Shown: piece after piece, positions 50,328-62,049 of the stretch
How the letters are laid out: each line of letters starts with the position of its first letter
Numbering within the stretch: the stretch's first letter is position 1
DNA from: Podospora pseudocomata
Lineage: Eukaryota > Ascomycota > Sordariomycetes > Sordariales > Podosporaceae
Length of the DNA: 64,000 nt
Reading direction: 5' to 3'
Assembly (NCBI RefSeq): GCF_035222375.1
Contig: NC_085890.1
Coordinates: 3,100,001 to 3,164,000 of the forward strand
The notes under the pieces: model-generated
What the model saw: the letters and a program-made list of their open reading frames with translations, nothing else
What the model was told of the DNA's origin: nothing
The model's database searches: none
Program-made: the position numbers and the translations under genes

Positions 50328-50639
50328 ATGTCCTCCGACAAACCCCACTTCAACACCACAATCTTCACCCAACCCTCCACAGACCTCACCACGTCCCTAG
50401 TCTCCTCCCCAACAACCACAACCAAATCCCCCTCCCCAACCCGCACCGCCGCCGCCCGCACCCGCGCCATGTCCGTGACAGAGGAATGGCAGCCCGTCAT
50501 CAACCGCCGCCAGAGCTGGTCCGCCCAAGAGTACTCCCACGAGATGCACTCCAAGCTCGCCCAGCAGCACGACCTGCGGGGATCCATCGGCGACCGGTCG
50601 CTGGAGAGGGACAACGGGCAGGGGTTTAGTGAGCGTTAA
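50328..50639 (+). CDS. Small hypothetical protein (103 aa)
   Basis: Start MSSDKPHFNTTIFTQPSTDL after a run of CACCACC, a strong initiation context. The N-terminal half is Ser/Thr/Pro-rich; the C-terminal half has a conserved-looking motif RRQSWSAQEYSHEMHSKLAQ followed by GQGFSER at the end. I recall similar RxxSW...(D/E)xxHE(L/M)Q small proteins across ascomycetes, of unknown function, but cannot confirm it. No helix or signal peptide. Confidence 0.6.
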   Translation: MSSDKPHFNTTIFTQPSTDLTTSLVSSPTTTTKSPSPTRTAAARTRAMSVTEEWQPVINRRQSWSAQEYSHEMHSKLAQQHDLRGSIGDRSLERDNGQGFSER

Positions 50640-51418
50640 TTGGCACTCACAACCTACATAACAACAAACCTACTGATAAGACATTGGGGAGGATGGATGG
50701 AGTAATGACATGACTTTTGTACGCAGAGAGGCAGGGACGGAAAACTGGGAGCTTTCTTTTGTATTACTACTTTTTGTTTCATGGCAGGCAAACGCAACAA
50801 GGAACAACGGACGGATGGAGGGAAAAGGCAAAAGTTTGGGTTGCGGGAACAGGACAAATTCATTCATCCCATTATCATTTTGGACGCAGAACGGGCAGAT
50901 CATTTCATCGTCATGACCACGGCAAAGCAGCTGTATTTTTTTGAGCAGACGCAATTCTTCATCTGAACCTTTACGTTTTTATTTATCACACCTTTATTCT
51001 TCTTCGGCAAAAGTCACCCACATATCAGATGCCAAACTTTGGTTGTCGAGCAACATGTCGACTTTTGATCCAAGGCAGCATTGAGTGGTACGAGCTCAGA
51101 AATATCACCAATGTCACATATGTTCATATGCATAATTGCTATCATATCCCGTCCCTGTGATAATCCCGTCCCTGATAATCTCGTCCCTGTTTTTCCTTGC
51201 GTGTACTTTCCCCCGTTACTTTGCCCCAAGCGAAGGTAGTGCAGCCCCATGATTCCAATCCCGAACCCATGTTGCTCCCAGATGATGCCAAAATGCATGA
51301 CCCATGAATGATACGCCGGACCCTGGGGAACCAACCCCTAGGGTGATGAGAGGAGAAATAGGAAAAAGGAAACAAAAGAAAAAAAAGACATGATAGAGAC
51401 CACCGTTGACCAAGTAGC
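50640..51418. other. Intergenic region between convergent genes
   Basis: About 780 bp at the 3' ends of two convergent genes. Several short frames, none supported. Nothing recognised. Confidence 0.4.
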
Positions 51419-54253
51419 TCAGTTCTTCTTAACCACCTTCACCCCCTTCCCTTCATTCTTCATCCCCTCAGCTAGCACAGCAACACCAAACGAAACACCC
51501 GCAACCCCAGCCGCGCTAACAGCAAGACGCTTGAGAAGACTCCCTTTCTTCTTCTCCTTCTTCTGCTTCTCCTCCCACGCCGAGTGCCTCTCATGCATCT
51601 CCTCTGCTCTCTGACCCGGGCTAAAGAAAGTCTCACCCTGCGGAACATAGCGGCCGATCGTCTTCTCCGAAGGCAAGTCGTAGTTGACGAAGCCAGTGGG
51701 ACTAGCAAACCGGCCGGCCGCGACATTGTACTCCGGGACAAGGCCACCGCCAGTCATGTCGATAGGGTTGACAGGTGAAGTGGGCGATAAAGCTGGGACC
51801 GTCTTGGTAGAAGCGACCTGTTCCTCCTTGGCAACGACTGGCTCACGAACCTTGCGGAAGATGAGGACATCGCCGCTGCCGGAAACGATCTCGAAGCCCT
51901 GGGCTTGGAGAGGGGCAAAATGAGGGAAGAAGCGGGCGGGGTTGGAGATCCGAAGAAGAACCTCGGCTGGGCTCAAGGGTGTGGCGCTGTCTGGCACGAC
52001 AGACGTGGTCTCGGCAACATCTATTGCCTGCATCACAGGGTCATAGGCCAAAATCTTGTAGAGTACTGGTTCTGAGAGGTTGGCGGGAGTTGTCTCAGTT
52101 CTAGTCTGTTCCTGACGGGTAGATGACTTGTGAAAGGCACCAGTTATTTTTTCCTGTCCAGATGTGTAAGTACCTCGGCCAGACGACGGGCTCAAATCGG
52201 TTGGGAGGAGGGATGAGTTGGCCACAGAGGGCTCGGTGCTCCAAGATACTGCGAAATCCTCCGGAAAATCCTGTACGTACTGGCCAGTGAGTCGTTTAGA
52301 CTTTTTGGGTGTGGGCGTCTCTTTGCCATCCGAAGATTGGTGGCTCGATGACCTCTGTGAGGTGAGAGCGGATTCGGCAGTTGGATTGGCCATCAACTCC
52401 TGAACGACCTTTCGGAACTCAGTGGTGATCTCGGACTCATCCTTGGCTGCGGGTATGGCATTCTGCCGTTGAGCGGTGCGACTCGTCTCGGAGTCCTCCA
52501 GTGTAAACGCTTCGTGATTGCCCAAGTCGGGGCCCTCGTTCAAGTCTTCTGCCGAGGGCGCATACTTGCCGTCTGGCTCATTGCTGCGAAACCCCCCTTG
52601 ATACTCGTCCAGATCAGTTGGCTCTGTGATTGAGGCGTTGATGTTTGCGGCGTATTTGCCGTCAGGCTCGCAACTTCGTACTGCCTTGTAACTGTCCAGT
52701 TCCACTCGTTCGGGGTCAGATTCGGCCTCAGATACCGCATACTTCCCATCAGGCTCATGGCTCCGGAAGGCTCTGTAGCTCTTCAACTCCGCTGGATCCC
52801 GTGTGGGCGCGACATGGGATGCGGCGTACTTGCCATCGGGCTCGTGACTGCGGAAAGGGATATATGTCTTGAGCTCGACAGGATCGTAACCAGCCTGATA
52901 CTGTTCGGGCGCATATTTTCCATCCGGCTCGTGACTGCGGAAAGCCTCGTATTGTGCGAGTTCAGCTTCATCTTGCGACGGTCGAACATAGGCTTCTGCA
53001 TACTTTCCATCGGGTTCATGGCTCAAAAATGGCTTGCTGTACTCTGCAATCTCAGCGGGGTCGAGGTTGGGTTCAGCCAAGACAGGGGCGTATCTCCCGT
53101 CCGGTTCATGTGCACGAACAGCCGCATCGTATTTGTCCAACTTCTCTGAACTCACCGAAGCCTGCTGTATGGGTTTGTACTTTCCGTCAGGTTCGTGCGA
53201 GCTGACCCCATCCTCATACTTCCCAAGGTCTTCTGGTGCAGGTTCTGAGTCTGGACCGATCTTGTACTTCCCATCCGGCTCATGAGAGCGCACAGGCCCG
53301 TATTTGTCGAGGTCTTCGTACTCGGTAGACTCTTCTTGGCCCGTGGGCTTTCCATCCGGTTCCTGATGCTTAATTGGAACGTATCTGCCGAGATCTTTGT
53401 ACTCCTCGGGTTGATCCTGAACTGGGTCTGAGGCTGGATCGACAACGGGTGTATACTTGTCCAGGTCGTTATACTCGGATGTGTTAAGACCGTGTCCCGA
53501 TCCAGTAATGTTGCTTTCGTTCCACAAGACCTCGGCATGCTTATCGTTAAGAGCATTGACGACATCTGGAACAGACTGGCTACGCGGAGCTGGAGCTGGC
53601 TTTTTCGGGACAGCGGCCCAAGGTTCTGAATCGATCTTGACCTTATCGTAGAGTTTCAACTCCGCCTCGGGTGGCGGGCCGTCGTAGAATATCGGCTCCT
53701 GTGCAACACCGAGTGGTGGGGGCTGAAATCCCGCGAACTGGGAACGATACGACTTGAAGGTTTTGGTGACGTCTGCCGGATCAAGCGCTGTGACTTTGGC
53801 CCGCCGCTCCTGCTTGCCGAAAAGCAAGTGCTCCAGTGGCGCCCTCTCAGCATCCTCAATGTTTTGGCCAGGCCGGATGCCAGTGGGGTTCCCGGGGGTC
53901 TTGTTGGGGATATTGCTGCTGGCCCATCTGTTCCTGGAAAGACTCGGCGATTGGTCGGTGCGCCAGTAATCGTAGGGTGAGGACTTGGATGGGTTTGATG
54001 GCCTGCTGAAGCTGTTCTTGTCCCAGGAAAGATGCCGATGGAGTATGTCTGCATATCTCTGGCGAGCGAAGCGGTAGCGGCGGCATATATCTCGGTCATG
54101 GTCAGCGTCGATGTGGACGATCCATGTTCGGCTGAACCTGAAGCTGCGTGTTTGTTGCTGGTGGAGGTTGAGGACAGCCCCAACCGAGCTTGGTGTAGCC
54201 TGAGCACAGCGAGCTCGGCGAGTAAGGGTGGATGCGGCTGTTAACGAGGACAT
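51419..54253 (-). CDS. Large mitochondrial-type protein with EPDGK repeats
   Basis: 944 residues, single exon, from MSSLTAASTLTRRARCAQAT (an ATG seven codons upstream is also in frame). The first 60 residues are basic and free of acids until about 55, fitting a presequence. Between about residues 300 and 620 the motif (R/L)SHEPDGKYA recurs ten times at roughly 30-residue spacing, often preceded by DP.EL..Y.AF. Then come a Ser/Thr-rich part, a compact region (VLYKILAYDPVMQAIDVAET, FEIVSGSGDVLIFRKVREP) and, near the end, a Lys-rich stretch and a hydrophobic helix (LLKRLAVSAAGVAGVSFGVA). I recall similar 'serine/threonine-rich' fungal proteins but no activity is known. Matrix-side anchoring in the inner membrane would fit. 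Confidence 0.78.
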   Translation of the reverse strand: MSSLTAASTLTRRARCAQATPSSVGAVLNLHQQQTRSFRFSRTWIVHIDADHDRDICRRYRFARQRYADILHRHLSWDKNSFSRPSNPSKSSPYDYWRTDQSPSLSRNRWASSNIPNKTPGNPTGIRPGQNIEDAERAPLEHLLFGKQERRAKVTALDPADVTKTFKSYRSQFAGFQPPPLGVAQEPIFYDGPPPEAELKLYDKVKIDSEPWAAVPKKPAPAPRSQSVPDVVNALNDKHAEVLWNESNITGSGHGLNTSEYNDLDKYTPVVDPASDPVQDQPEEYKDLGRYVPIKHQEPDGKPTGQEESTEYEDLDKYGPVRSHEPDGKYKIGPDSEPAPEDLGKYEDGVSSHEPDGKYKPIQQASVSSEKLDKYDAAVRAHEPDGRYAPVLAEPNLDPAEIAEYSKPFLSHEPDGKYAEAYVRPSQDEAELAQYEAFRSHEPDGKYAPEQYQAGYDPVELKTYIPFRSHEPDGKYAASHVAPTRDPAELKSYRAFRSHEPDGKYAVSEAESDPERVELDSYKAVRSCEPDGKYAANINASITEPTDLDEYQGGFRSNEPDGKYAPSAEDLNEGPDLGNHEAFTLEDSETSRTAQRQNAIPAAKDESEITTEFRKVVQELMANPTAESALTSQRSSSHQSSDGKETPTPKKSKRLTGQYVQDFPEDFAVSWSTEPSVANSSLLPTDLSPSSGRGTYTSGQEKITGAFHKSSTRQEQTRTETTPANLSEPVLYKILAYDPVMQAIDVAETTSVVPDSATPLSPAEVLLRISNPARFFPHFAPLQAQGFEIVSGSGDVLIFRKVREPVVAKEEQVASTKTVPALSPTSPVNPIDMTGGGLVPEYNVAAGRFASPTGFVNYDLPSEKTIGRYVPQGETFFSPGQRAEEMHERHSAWEEKQKKEKKKGSLLKRLAVSAAGVAGVSFGVAVLAEGMKNEGKGVKVVKKN

Positions 54254-56373
54254 GGTGGTGGAATGACAGGTCAAGGATGGAACCTCGCAGACATGCTACT
54301 GGCAGGCAGTGAAGATGTTGACTACCTCTTGTTCTTCATTCGTCGTTAATACTATGGCAGAGGACAAGAGTTTGTTGGGCAAAGAAAGAAACCTAGTAGA
54401 GCCAAACTGGCGGAATGCAAACTGTACGACAGGCCGAAGAAGCAGGCCAGCACTTGCAGAACCTTTTACAAACCAACGGTAGCTCCGAGCGGTGGCAGTG
54501 AGAGAGGTCTGGTCTAGGAACTCGTGAAACTTTAACGGGTGTGGTCGGAACTTACTTAACAAAGGGGGGAGGCCCAGGTGGCTGCGAACAATGTCGTCAA
54601 TGATACGATGGCTTTCTAAGGCGGAATGGCCCCCACCAAGTGACGATGTTCGGCGTCAACACGGATACTTAGGGGAGAGAAACGGTAAAACGGAATACGT
54701 AAAAAAGGAAGAAGGAAAGAGGGGGAAAAGACAATTAAAAAGAAAAGTACCGGTCAGCAGGAACCATCGTGAGTTTGCCAGAACAACACTGGCCCCTGCG
54801 GCAGCAGCACAACCCTGGCCGAAGTGTCCATCACAAGCAAAAGAGAAGGGTACACGGTGATTGTGAGGTGGTGGGCCGGGCGTGCGAGCCAACGGAACGG
54901 CTTTTCGGCACGGCGCCTTTCTTGGGTGTGGCTCCTGATTCGTCAAAGTCTCTGGCCATCTCACCCAGAGTTCCTGCGGCGGGCAAGAGTGGACCCTTGC
55001 TGTGGGAGGGAGCCACTGACGTGAGCCCGTCGGGTGCGGGGGAGTCTGATAAGCCTGAAACGATAGCGGACCTCACGGAAGCACGTTGGAACTCTCGCTG
55101 TTACTTGCTGAATACTTGGGCCCTTCCTGCATGAATGGGTCCCTACCTGCAGAATCCAAGAGATGGGCGTCTCTGGAGTTTCCTCTTTCGACCATATGCT
55201 CACACAATATCGAGGCGGCTGATGGTTTAGGCAATAAGCCACGTTATCAGGAAATTGTTCAGATGTGCTATGGGTCAATGTAAGCCGAGCATCGGGCATA
55301 GGAAGTCTTCGGTTGTTGTTTGATCACTGGACTGGGCTGGAGGATGAAGAATTAAAAACTTGGCTTCTGCAAAAAACGATATCGCTCGAATTGCAAGAAT
55401 GCGAATCTCAAAAATATGGTACGAGGATCATCCTCTCCACTTCCTCGTTCGAGATGATGGCTCCACCGCTTAATGCAAACCCCGCAGTCATAAGCCCCAC
55501 CACGACGTCATTTCTAACAACGACCCCGGATTCAGTGGGAGCTAACGGGTACTCCACCATGAACTGCCGGCTTGATGCATCGTGAAGACGACGAGAATTA
55601 TTCAGGAGAAGTCCATTTCACAAAGAATGGACGGGCACCGTCTTAGTCAAGTCAGATAGCTGACCAGGCTTCTTGACAAAACAGCGACAGCCGTTGGAGC
55701 GACGATGTACTGCTGACTCGTTAAAAAAATCTGTTCAAGGTTCCTGTATAGCAGGATGGGCAACACTGCATGATACCAAACTCGAGGTGTTAGGAATAAA
55801 GGGTGTTAAACAGTTTTGACAAGTCAGTTTCTCCGCCTCGCGATATCGACAATGTCATTGACAATGGAAAAAATTCAATAAGAGTGTGATGGATAATTGG
55901 TAATAAGAGGTGTTGGAACAGACCCACATCGGTGAGCTCGGTGAGGAGGAAGCCACGGTGAGATTTATGCCCCGCATCACGTGAAGCTTGATGACAGCTC
56001 TGGTACCCCACTAACCACCAACATCAGTTTGCGACAGGTTTGATGGACGCTGGAGAAGGCTGGAGAAGGTGACGCGACGCGAAAAGAACACTTTGTCCGG
56101 AGGACCATAGATTCAGCAGCGACAAATAATATCTTCAGTTCCACTGCCAATCTACCTCCAATTGCATTCGCCCCAAGCAAATACCGTCGAACTGCCCCTC
56201 TTTCGCAGTTCGAACTTCCCAGTGACTCAATCGGCGAGCTTCGACCATATTTCCAACGCCCCCAACCCACAACAACCGTCGACACCATAAAGCGAGATTC
56301 CACACACGCACGATCTGTTGAATTATTTTATCTCAGTACTTGAACCACCAAAGTACGATTAAGTCTCTCAACC
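54254..56373. other. Long divergent intergenic region
   Basis: About 2.1 kb between the repeat protein and listerin, transcribed away from each other. Frames are short and overlapping, without domains. It holds both promoters and leaders. The stretch just left of 56374 could hide a short 5' exon of listerin. Confidence 0.45.
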
Positions 56374-59300
56374 ATGGGACTGGGTACACCAAAAGCTGGC
56401 TTTGGGGGATTCGGAGGGGTCGCATCATCTTCGCCAACACTGTCCTATCTTACACCTCCACCCGACTTCTCGGAAATCCCATTAGAGGTAGTTGTGTCCT
56501 TTAAGAGCCTGTTGAAGAAGGCAAGCGCCACCAAAGAGAAGGCGTTGCAAGACATCCTAGCACATGAGCAAAACCGGTCCTCTGACACCAATGGCCCAGA
56601 GGAGTCAGTAATACAAGCATTTGTCAGTCCTAGCCCCCACTTGCCTCCTGTGTTTTGCAATGTCTAACTATAACTTACACAGGTCCAACTCTACCCTCGG
56701 CTATCCATCGATGACTCTGCACGAGTACGCGAGCTTTCCCACCAAGTCCTGATCCAGCTGCTCAACTCCGCAAAGAAGCGCATCGCGAAACACCTTCCAC
56801 TGTTCGTAGGACCTTGGCTGGCTGGGACATTTGACAGAGACAGGCGCGTCTCCAAAGCCGCGAGCGAGGGGCTTGCTTCATTTCTACAAACAAAAGAGAA
56901 AGAGGAGGCTTTTTGGAAGTCTGTTCAAGTCCGAGCCCTGGACTATGCGACGACTTCTTTGAAGGAAACGCCCACGTCGCTCAGTGATGAACGCTCGACA
57001 ACCAAACAAGACTCTGATGCCAAGTACTACCGAGTAGTTGGCGCAAGTGTTTGCTTGACACTGAATCTGTTGGCAAAAGGAGAACTTGATGCTCTGAAGG
57101 ATGGCATTGCGGTGTACCTAGAGGTCGATGCGCTCTGGTCTTTGGCCAAAGCGGAAGATCCATTTGTACGGCGGTCATTCTATCATTTAATTCGATCAAT
57201 CCTGGACATAGCCCCTGAGCTCTTGAAACCAAGACTGCAACAGTTGGGACGGGCGTTGATCGCAGACAGCTTCAAAGGCAACCAATCTGGGTCGGCAACA
57301 GACTTTCTCAAGGCGCTGACAGCTTTGACCCGCCAATATTCCCAAGTATGGGGCACACAGCAACACCCCGTTCAGAGGCTGGAGAAGTTTGTCTCCCGTG
57401 GTTCACAAGGTGGATCTGATGAGTACTGGCGCGCTTCAAGCCAGCTCCTGTCGGTGCTGACAGACAAGTTCCCGTCACCGTCCTTGGACATCGTGTCCGC
57501 GCTTCTGGGCTCCATTAGAAAGGGAATATTTGATCGGCTGGAAACCCGTTCTGGTCGCCAACAGGCGTTTGACATGTATGCACACGCTGTCGAACTTTAC
57601 CTACCAGCACTTGTACCGAACGCCGAGTTTCTGAAGGACAACGTCTCGTCTCTCACGCGACAGTTCTTGCACCCAAATCCTGAAGTCTCTACACCATCTC
57701 CACAACAGCCTAACATTCTTGTTCAGCTTTGGCAAGCTTTGGTTCGGCACCCCGGTAGTGAAGTCCGCCAGACCGCGGAATTACAGTGGCAAAATATTGT
57801 CGACGAGTTCCTCTCGAGAGTATCGAATTCCCTGCCTGAGGTCTCAGAACGGTACCAAGCCTCTCAGCTTGCAGTAGCAGCGGAAGGGGAACGATGGTTT
57901 TCTGTACTCTCCAGGTTTTCCAAAGCTGCATCCCTCCATGACCTTGCCGTCTCTTCGTCGACCAGGATCATACAAAGCGCTTTGGATTTGCTGCTCAGGC
58001 GAAACTTCAAGCCCTTTGGGTGTGCCGCCATCTTGCAGTCGGCATATCGACATTGCCCTGACATTTACCGTGGCATCGACACGACATCCATGATCTTCCC
58101 AGCGAACGGAAACGAGCATGCGCGAACTTTGGTCACAACCCCTTCACTGCCTTACATCATTTCCGACCTCCATGAAACAGCCGGCGATCGTTTTGAAGAG
58201 ATTTGGGGCCTGCTTTTTGCGGCTTCTACCCAGATATCGGATCGCGGAGCAAGCATTTCGGCAGTCAAAACTTTGGTCTCGATACCCTCCACGTTCAAGT
58301 TTGTCCAGGACCTCCCTCAAGCCCAGCAGTTCCTCATCTCAGTGTGGTCAGAGTTTGCGAAATCTGATGATTTGGGTGCTCCTTGGGCCCAGCTAGCAGA
58401 AACCTCTTTAGACTTCAATACTTTGACAGTCGAGTCCATCAAAACAATTACTACCACCGTAATCGGCCTATTGGAGGAGCCATCGTCCCGTGCACCTGCA
58501 CTTCAGGCCCTAGACTTGGTCCTTACACATGCGCCTGAGAGCTCCATCATTGACGACGATCTATCGGTGCGCCTCATCACTACTTTGCTTGCCCTCACCG
58601 AGATTTCCGATACACCTATCGCCGAGAAGGCCAAAGGATTGTTCCAGTTGATACAGCATCGGCCAACAGAGTCTCCACCACTTTTCAGAATCCTCGCCAG
58701 CCAGCTCCATGAAGCAGGTCCTGCATCTCTTGAGTATGTATCTGTTTCTCATCTTGGCGTTGGGATCACTGTAGCTAACATGTCTAGCATCGACACATTG
58801 GTTGCTCAAGCGGTTGCCGCTGTCCAGTCCAAGGTCCTTCCGGCCGAGGATGTTTTTCCAAGTACTGTGGCCTGGCAAACCGAGCTCTCCTGGTTCCTCA
58901 ACACCCCCAATCCGTCTTTGTCGTTGACCAGCAGTATGGATGGATCGTACTTCCTCGTCCAGGGCAGCGAAAGTACGAACAAGCCGTCACCAGGTCGGGA
59001 TAGCAAAGGCCGTTCTTCCCCTGCAAGAATGGCACTTTTCACGGCGAAGTTGCTATCATCCGGTGTCGAGCTCTCGTCTTTGCCTCTGGAGTTTCAGCTG
59101 GAACTGATCTATCTCCTCTGCGTGACTAACATGCTCGCGGCCGATCAGCTCGCACTGTCGGAGGAAAACCGGCTATGGAGGAACATCCGTGGTCAAGATA
59201 CCGATGACGAGATTCTGGAGTACACAGAACTTGCCTCAAATGAGGTCAGCAACATTGTTGCTGCATCTGTGAACTGGCGAGACCTTGACATGTCAGGAGA

Positions 59301-61330
59301 CAGCCTGGTAGAACGACTTGTCAACTTCATGCTCCAGACAGCCCGGGGCTTCAATGCTGCTGCCTTTTACACTGCCAAGGCTCTCGCTGCTCTCCTTCAA
59401 GCACTGGTCAAGGCTCATGGACCTTTGGCTAAGTTGGAGAAATGGCTGACCAAACTCGGCCTTTCCCGCGTCACACCTGACTCGACGTTTGTTGCAGCCG
59501 CTATACTTGTCGGTCTGAATGATGCATTGGCTCCTTCCAAGACCATCAGCACACTCTGTGCTCGCCTGTTCAGTGAGATCCCAGGATACTCCATTGGATC
59601 TCCCCGCACACTTCCATCGTTGGTCTTGCTGAATCTTTGCCTGGCTGTCTATGATGAGAGTCAAATACCAGTGGAGCCACGCAAACAGGTTCTCGTGTTG
59701 CAGCAGGTGACCAAGTGGACCGACTCCCCAGAGGAGATGGACTACAGGCTTGCGGCTGAGACCTGCAAAGCCATAACTAAGATCTTCCCCAATGTCAAGG
59801 AGGTTTACGGACCATTTTGGGAGAAGTCAATTCATTACTGTCTTTGGCTGTGGGGTCAGGCTGCGCGCGATGATACCAGCAATCGCCTCCCGTACATCTA
59901 CGCATCGCTCAAGCTGATGCAAGCGCTAAAATCGGCTGGGGAGGTCAACGATGACCTTGAGGATGCACTTGCAGAAAATAAAAGGGCCGAGTCCGATGCC
60001 CTGATCGCCCTCCTGAGTGTACCGCACGATGCGCCAGCCACACTGCCTAGTCAGCTTGTTGATGCACTCTTATCGCGGACGGTTTCGAAGATCCCCAACG
60101 TCAAGCTTGGCGAACTATCCGACGTTTACCAGGCAGTTGCGTCACCGTCTAGAGATATCCAAAAGGCTGCGTTTGGCCTTCTCCATCGGACTATCCCCGC
60201 AGCCCAGGAAGAAATCAGCGTTAATGTCATCATTGAGAAGAAGCGTGAGTCGGCTGCCCTTCTTAGTGTGCAATGCATTTGCTAACCATCCACTAGCTGC
60301 CAATCTTCCCGCTGAGCTTCTGTCGCTGCTCCTCAACGCACCGAGCCCCGATGACTATACGGATGAAGAGCTTTACCAGTTTCCAGCACCAGTCCGATCT
60401 TACCTTCTAACATGGCATCTAGTCTTTGATGCGTACAGCAAGGCTTCATACCGGGTTCGCAGCGACTACACCGAGAATCTCAAGAAGGATGATCTCATCA
60501 GTCCACTACTGGGCTTCTTGGCCGACGTCCTTGGTCATGCTCTGGCCAGGGCCATTGACCTTGACAAAGAAGGCTTCACGCCCGAGCATGTCCGCTCCTA
60601 CAGCATCGACTTGGCTGACTCGGAACCTGCTGAGCGTGATATGAACTGGTTACTCATCCACCTGTTCTACCTGATCCTGAAGTATGTTCCTGGTCTGTTC
60701 AAGTCATGGTATCTTGACTGCTCTTCCAAGCAGACCAAGGTCGCGATTCAGTCGTGGATGGGTCGGTTCTTCTCGCCGTTGATCATTTCCGACCTGTTGG
60801 ATGAAGTGACTGAGTGGTCTGCCAACCAAGGCGACCTCGAAGGGGGGACAGATGCGGAAGCCCTCGAGATCAAGGTTAACAAGCCTGTCCGAGAGATCAC
60901 TGCCTCGTACCCGGTGGATGACGACTTTGGCACGATTCAGATCGTCGTGCCTCAGTCGTACCCGTTGGAGCCTGTCGATGTCATGAGCGTCAAGCGCGTG
61001 GCTATCAAGGAGGACAAGTGGCAGTCTTGGTTGAAGGGCATCAAAGCTGTCATTATGTTTGGCAACTGTAGCTTGGTGGATGGATTGATGGCGTTCCGGC
61101 GAAATATCTCGCTTGCGGTGAAGGACCAGGAGGAGTGCGCGATTTGCTACTCGATCGTGGCGCAGGACAAGAGCTTGCCGGACAAGAAGTGCGGGACGTG
61201 CAATCACTACTTTCATCGGTATTGTTTGTACAAGTGGTTCCATAACAGCGGGAAGAATACTTGCCCGCTATGCAGGAATCCGATTGACTATTTGGGGTCG
61301 GATACTTCGAAGAGGAAGGGGGGGAGGTAG
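56374..61330 (+). CDS. RKR1: E3 ubiquitin ligase listerin (ribosome quality control)
   Basis: Listerin/Ltn1 ubiquitinates nascent chains stuck on 60S subunits. Exons 56374-56622, 56683-58733, 58788-60244 and 60297-61330 give 1,596 residues, near the yeast Rkr1 length. The N-terminus shows SPTLSYLTPPPDF and VVVSFKSLLKKASATKEKAL, the conserved start that binds the 60S-NEMF complex. The middle is all-helical HEAT/ARM-like sequence. The C-terminus has an RWD-like region and the RING: CAICYSIVAQDKSLPDKKCG, CNHYFHRYCLYKWF, NTCPLCRNP. The segment 58734-58787 has a GTATGT donor, GCTAAC branch and TCTAG acceptor and is 54 nt without a stop, so reading through would silently add 18 residues; I treat it as an intron. 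Many fungal listerins start MSKK..., so a short upstream exon may be missing. Confidence 0.93.
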
Positions 61331-62049
61331 ATGTGGGTGTTGGGGAATTGTGGAGGTACCTTGTGGTGAAACGAATGTAGAAAGAATTGAGGGATATATT
61401 TACAGAAGTATGAGGGTGATCAATGGTGGACGTGATGAACATGGAGGTGATGTTGCCAGGCAATCAAGGGTTAGGGTCACTGACGCCAAGCCCTTCTCTG
61501 TGGGATTTCACGATCTATGTCTTATTGGTGTCCTCCCGTGCCCCTTTCCAGATTCCTTTCCAACATGGTGCCCGTTACACAAGCAATATCCCTTCGCCGC
61601 TCCACAGCCACACTGACTCTATCCCGAGGACGGCTTGTTGGTTCCTGAAGTGGGATCGTGATGCCTGAGGACAGCCGATGGGGCCCACTGTCAATGAACG
61701 CTACCAGTGGCTGACCCGCCATCGTCCCAATAACACGGCATTGAATTTCCCAATTTGGATCCCGCTAAGCTCATTTGCTCCGGCGTGCAACACTAAGGAT
61801 CTTTTGTACCCGCCGTTGAGTCAAGCACCGAGGACCAGACCATAGTTTTGAGAGACTATCGTGAGATATTCGTGCTCGAAAATGTGTACATATACGCCAT
61901 TATCCGCAGTCATGGCAAAGAAAGTCTCACCCTCATACACCATTACTATTAGCAGCAGTCAGCCATCAACCAGCCAATTAGGCTTCTTCTTATCTTACAA
62001 ACATCTAATCTCATCGATACTCAAAAACGCCACATTAACATCCGCGACC
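61331..62049. other. Intergenic region
   Basis: About 720 bp between listerin and the next plus-strand gene. The frame open from 61861 is in phase with the downstream gene but its extra residues look like leader. Nothing else seen. Confidence 0.4.

Noticed and set aside
55265-55585. Possible small gene in the long spacer left of listerin
   Set aside because: Frames on both strands give moderately protein-like stretches but no domain, no splice logic and no clear start context.
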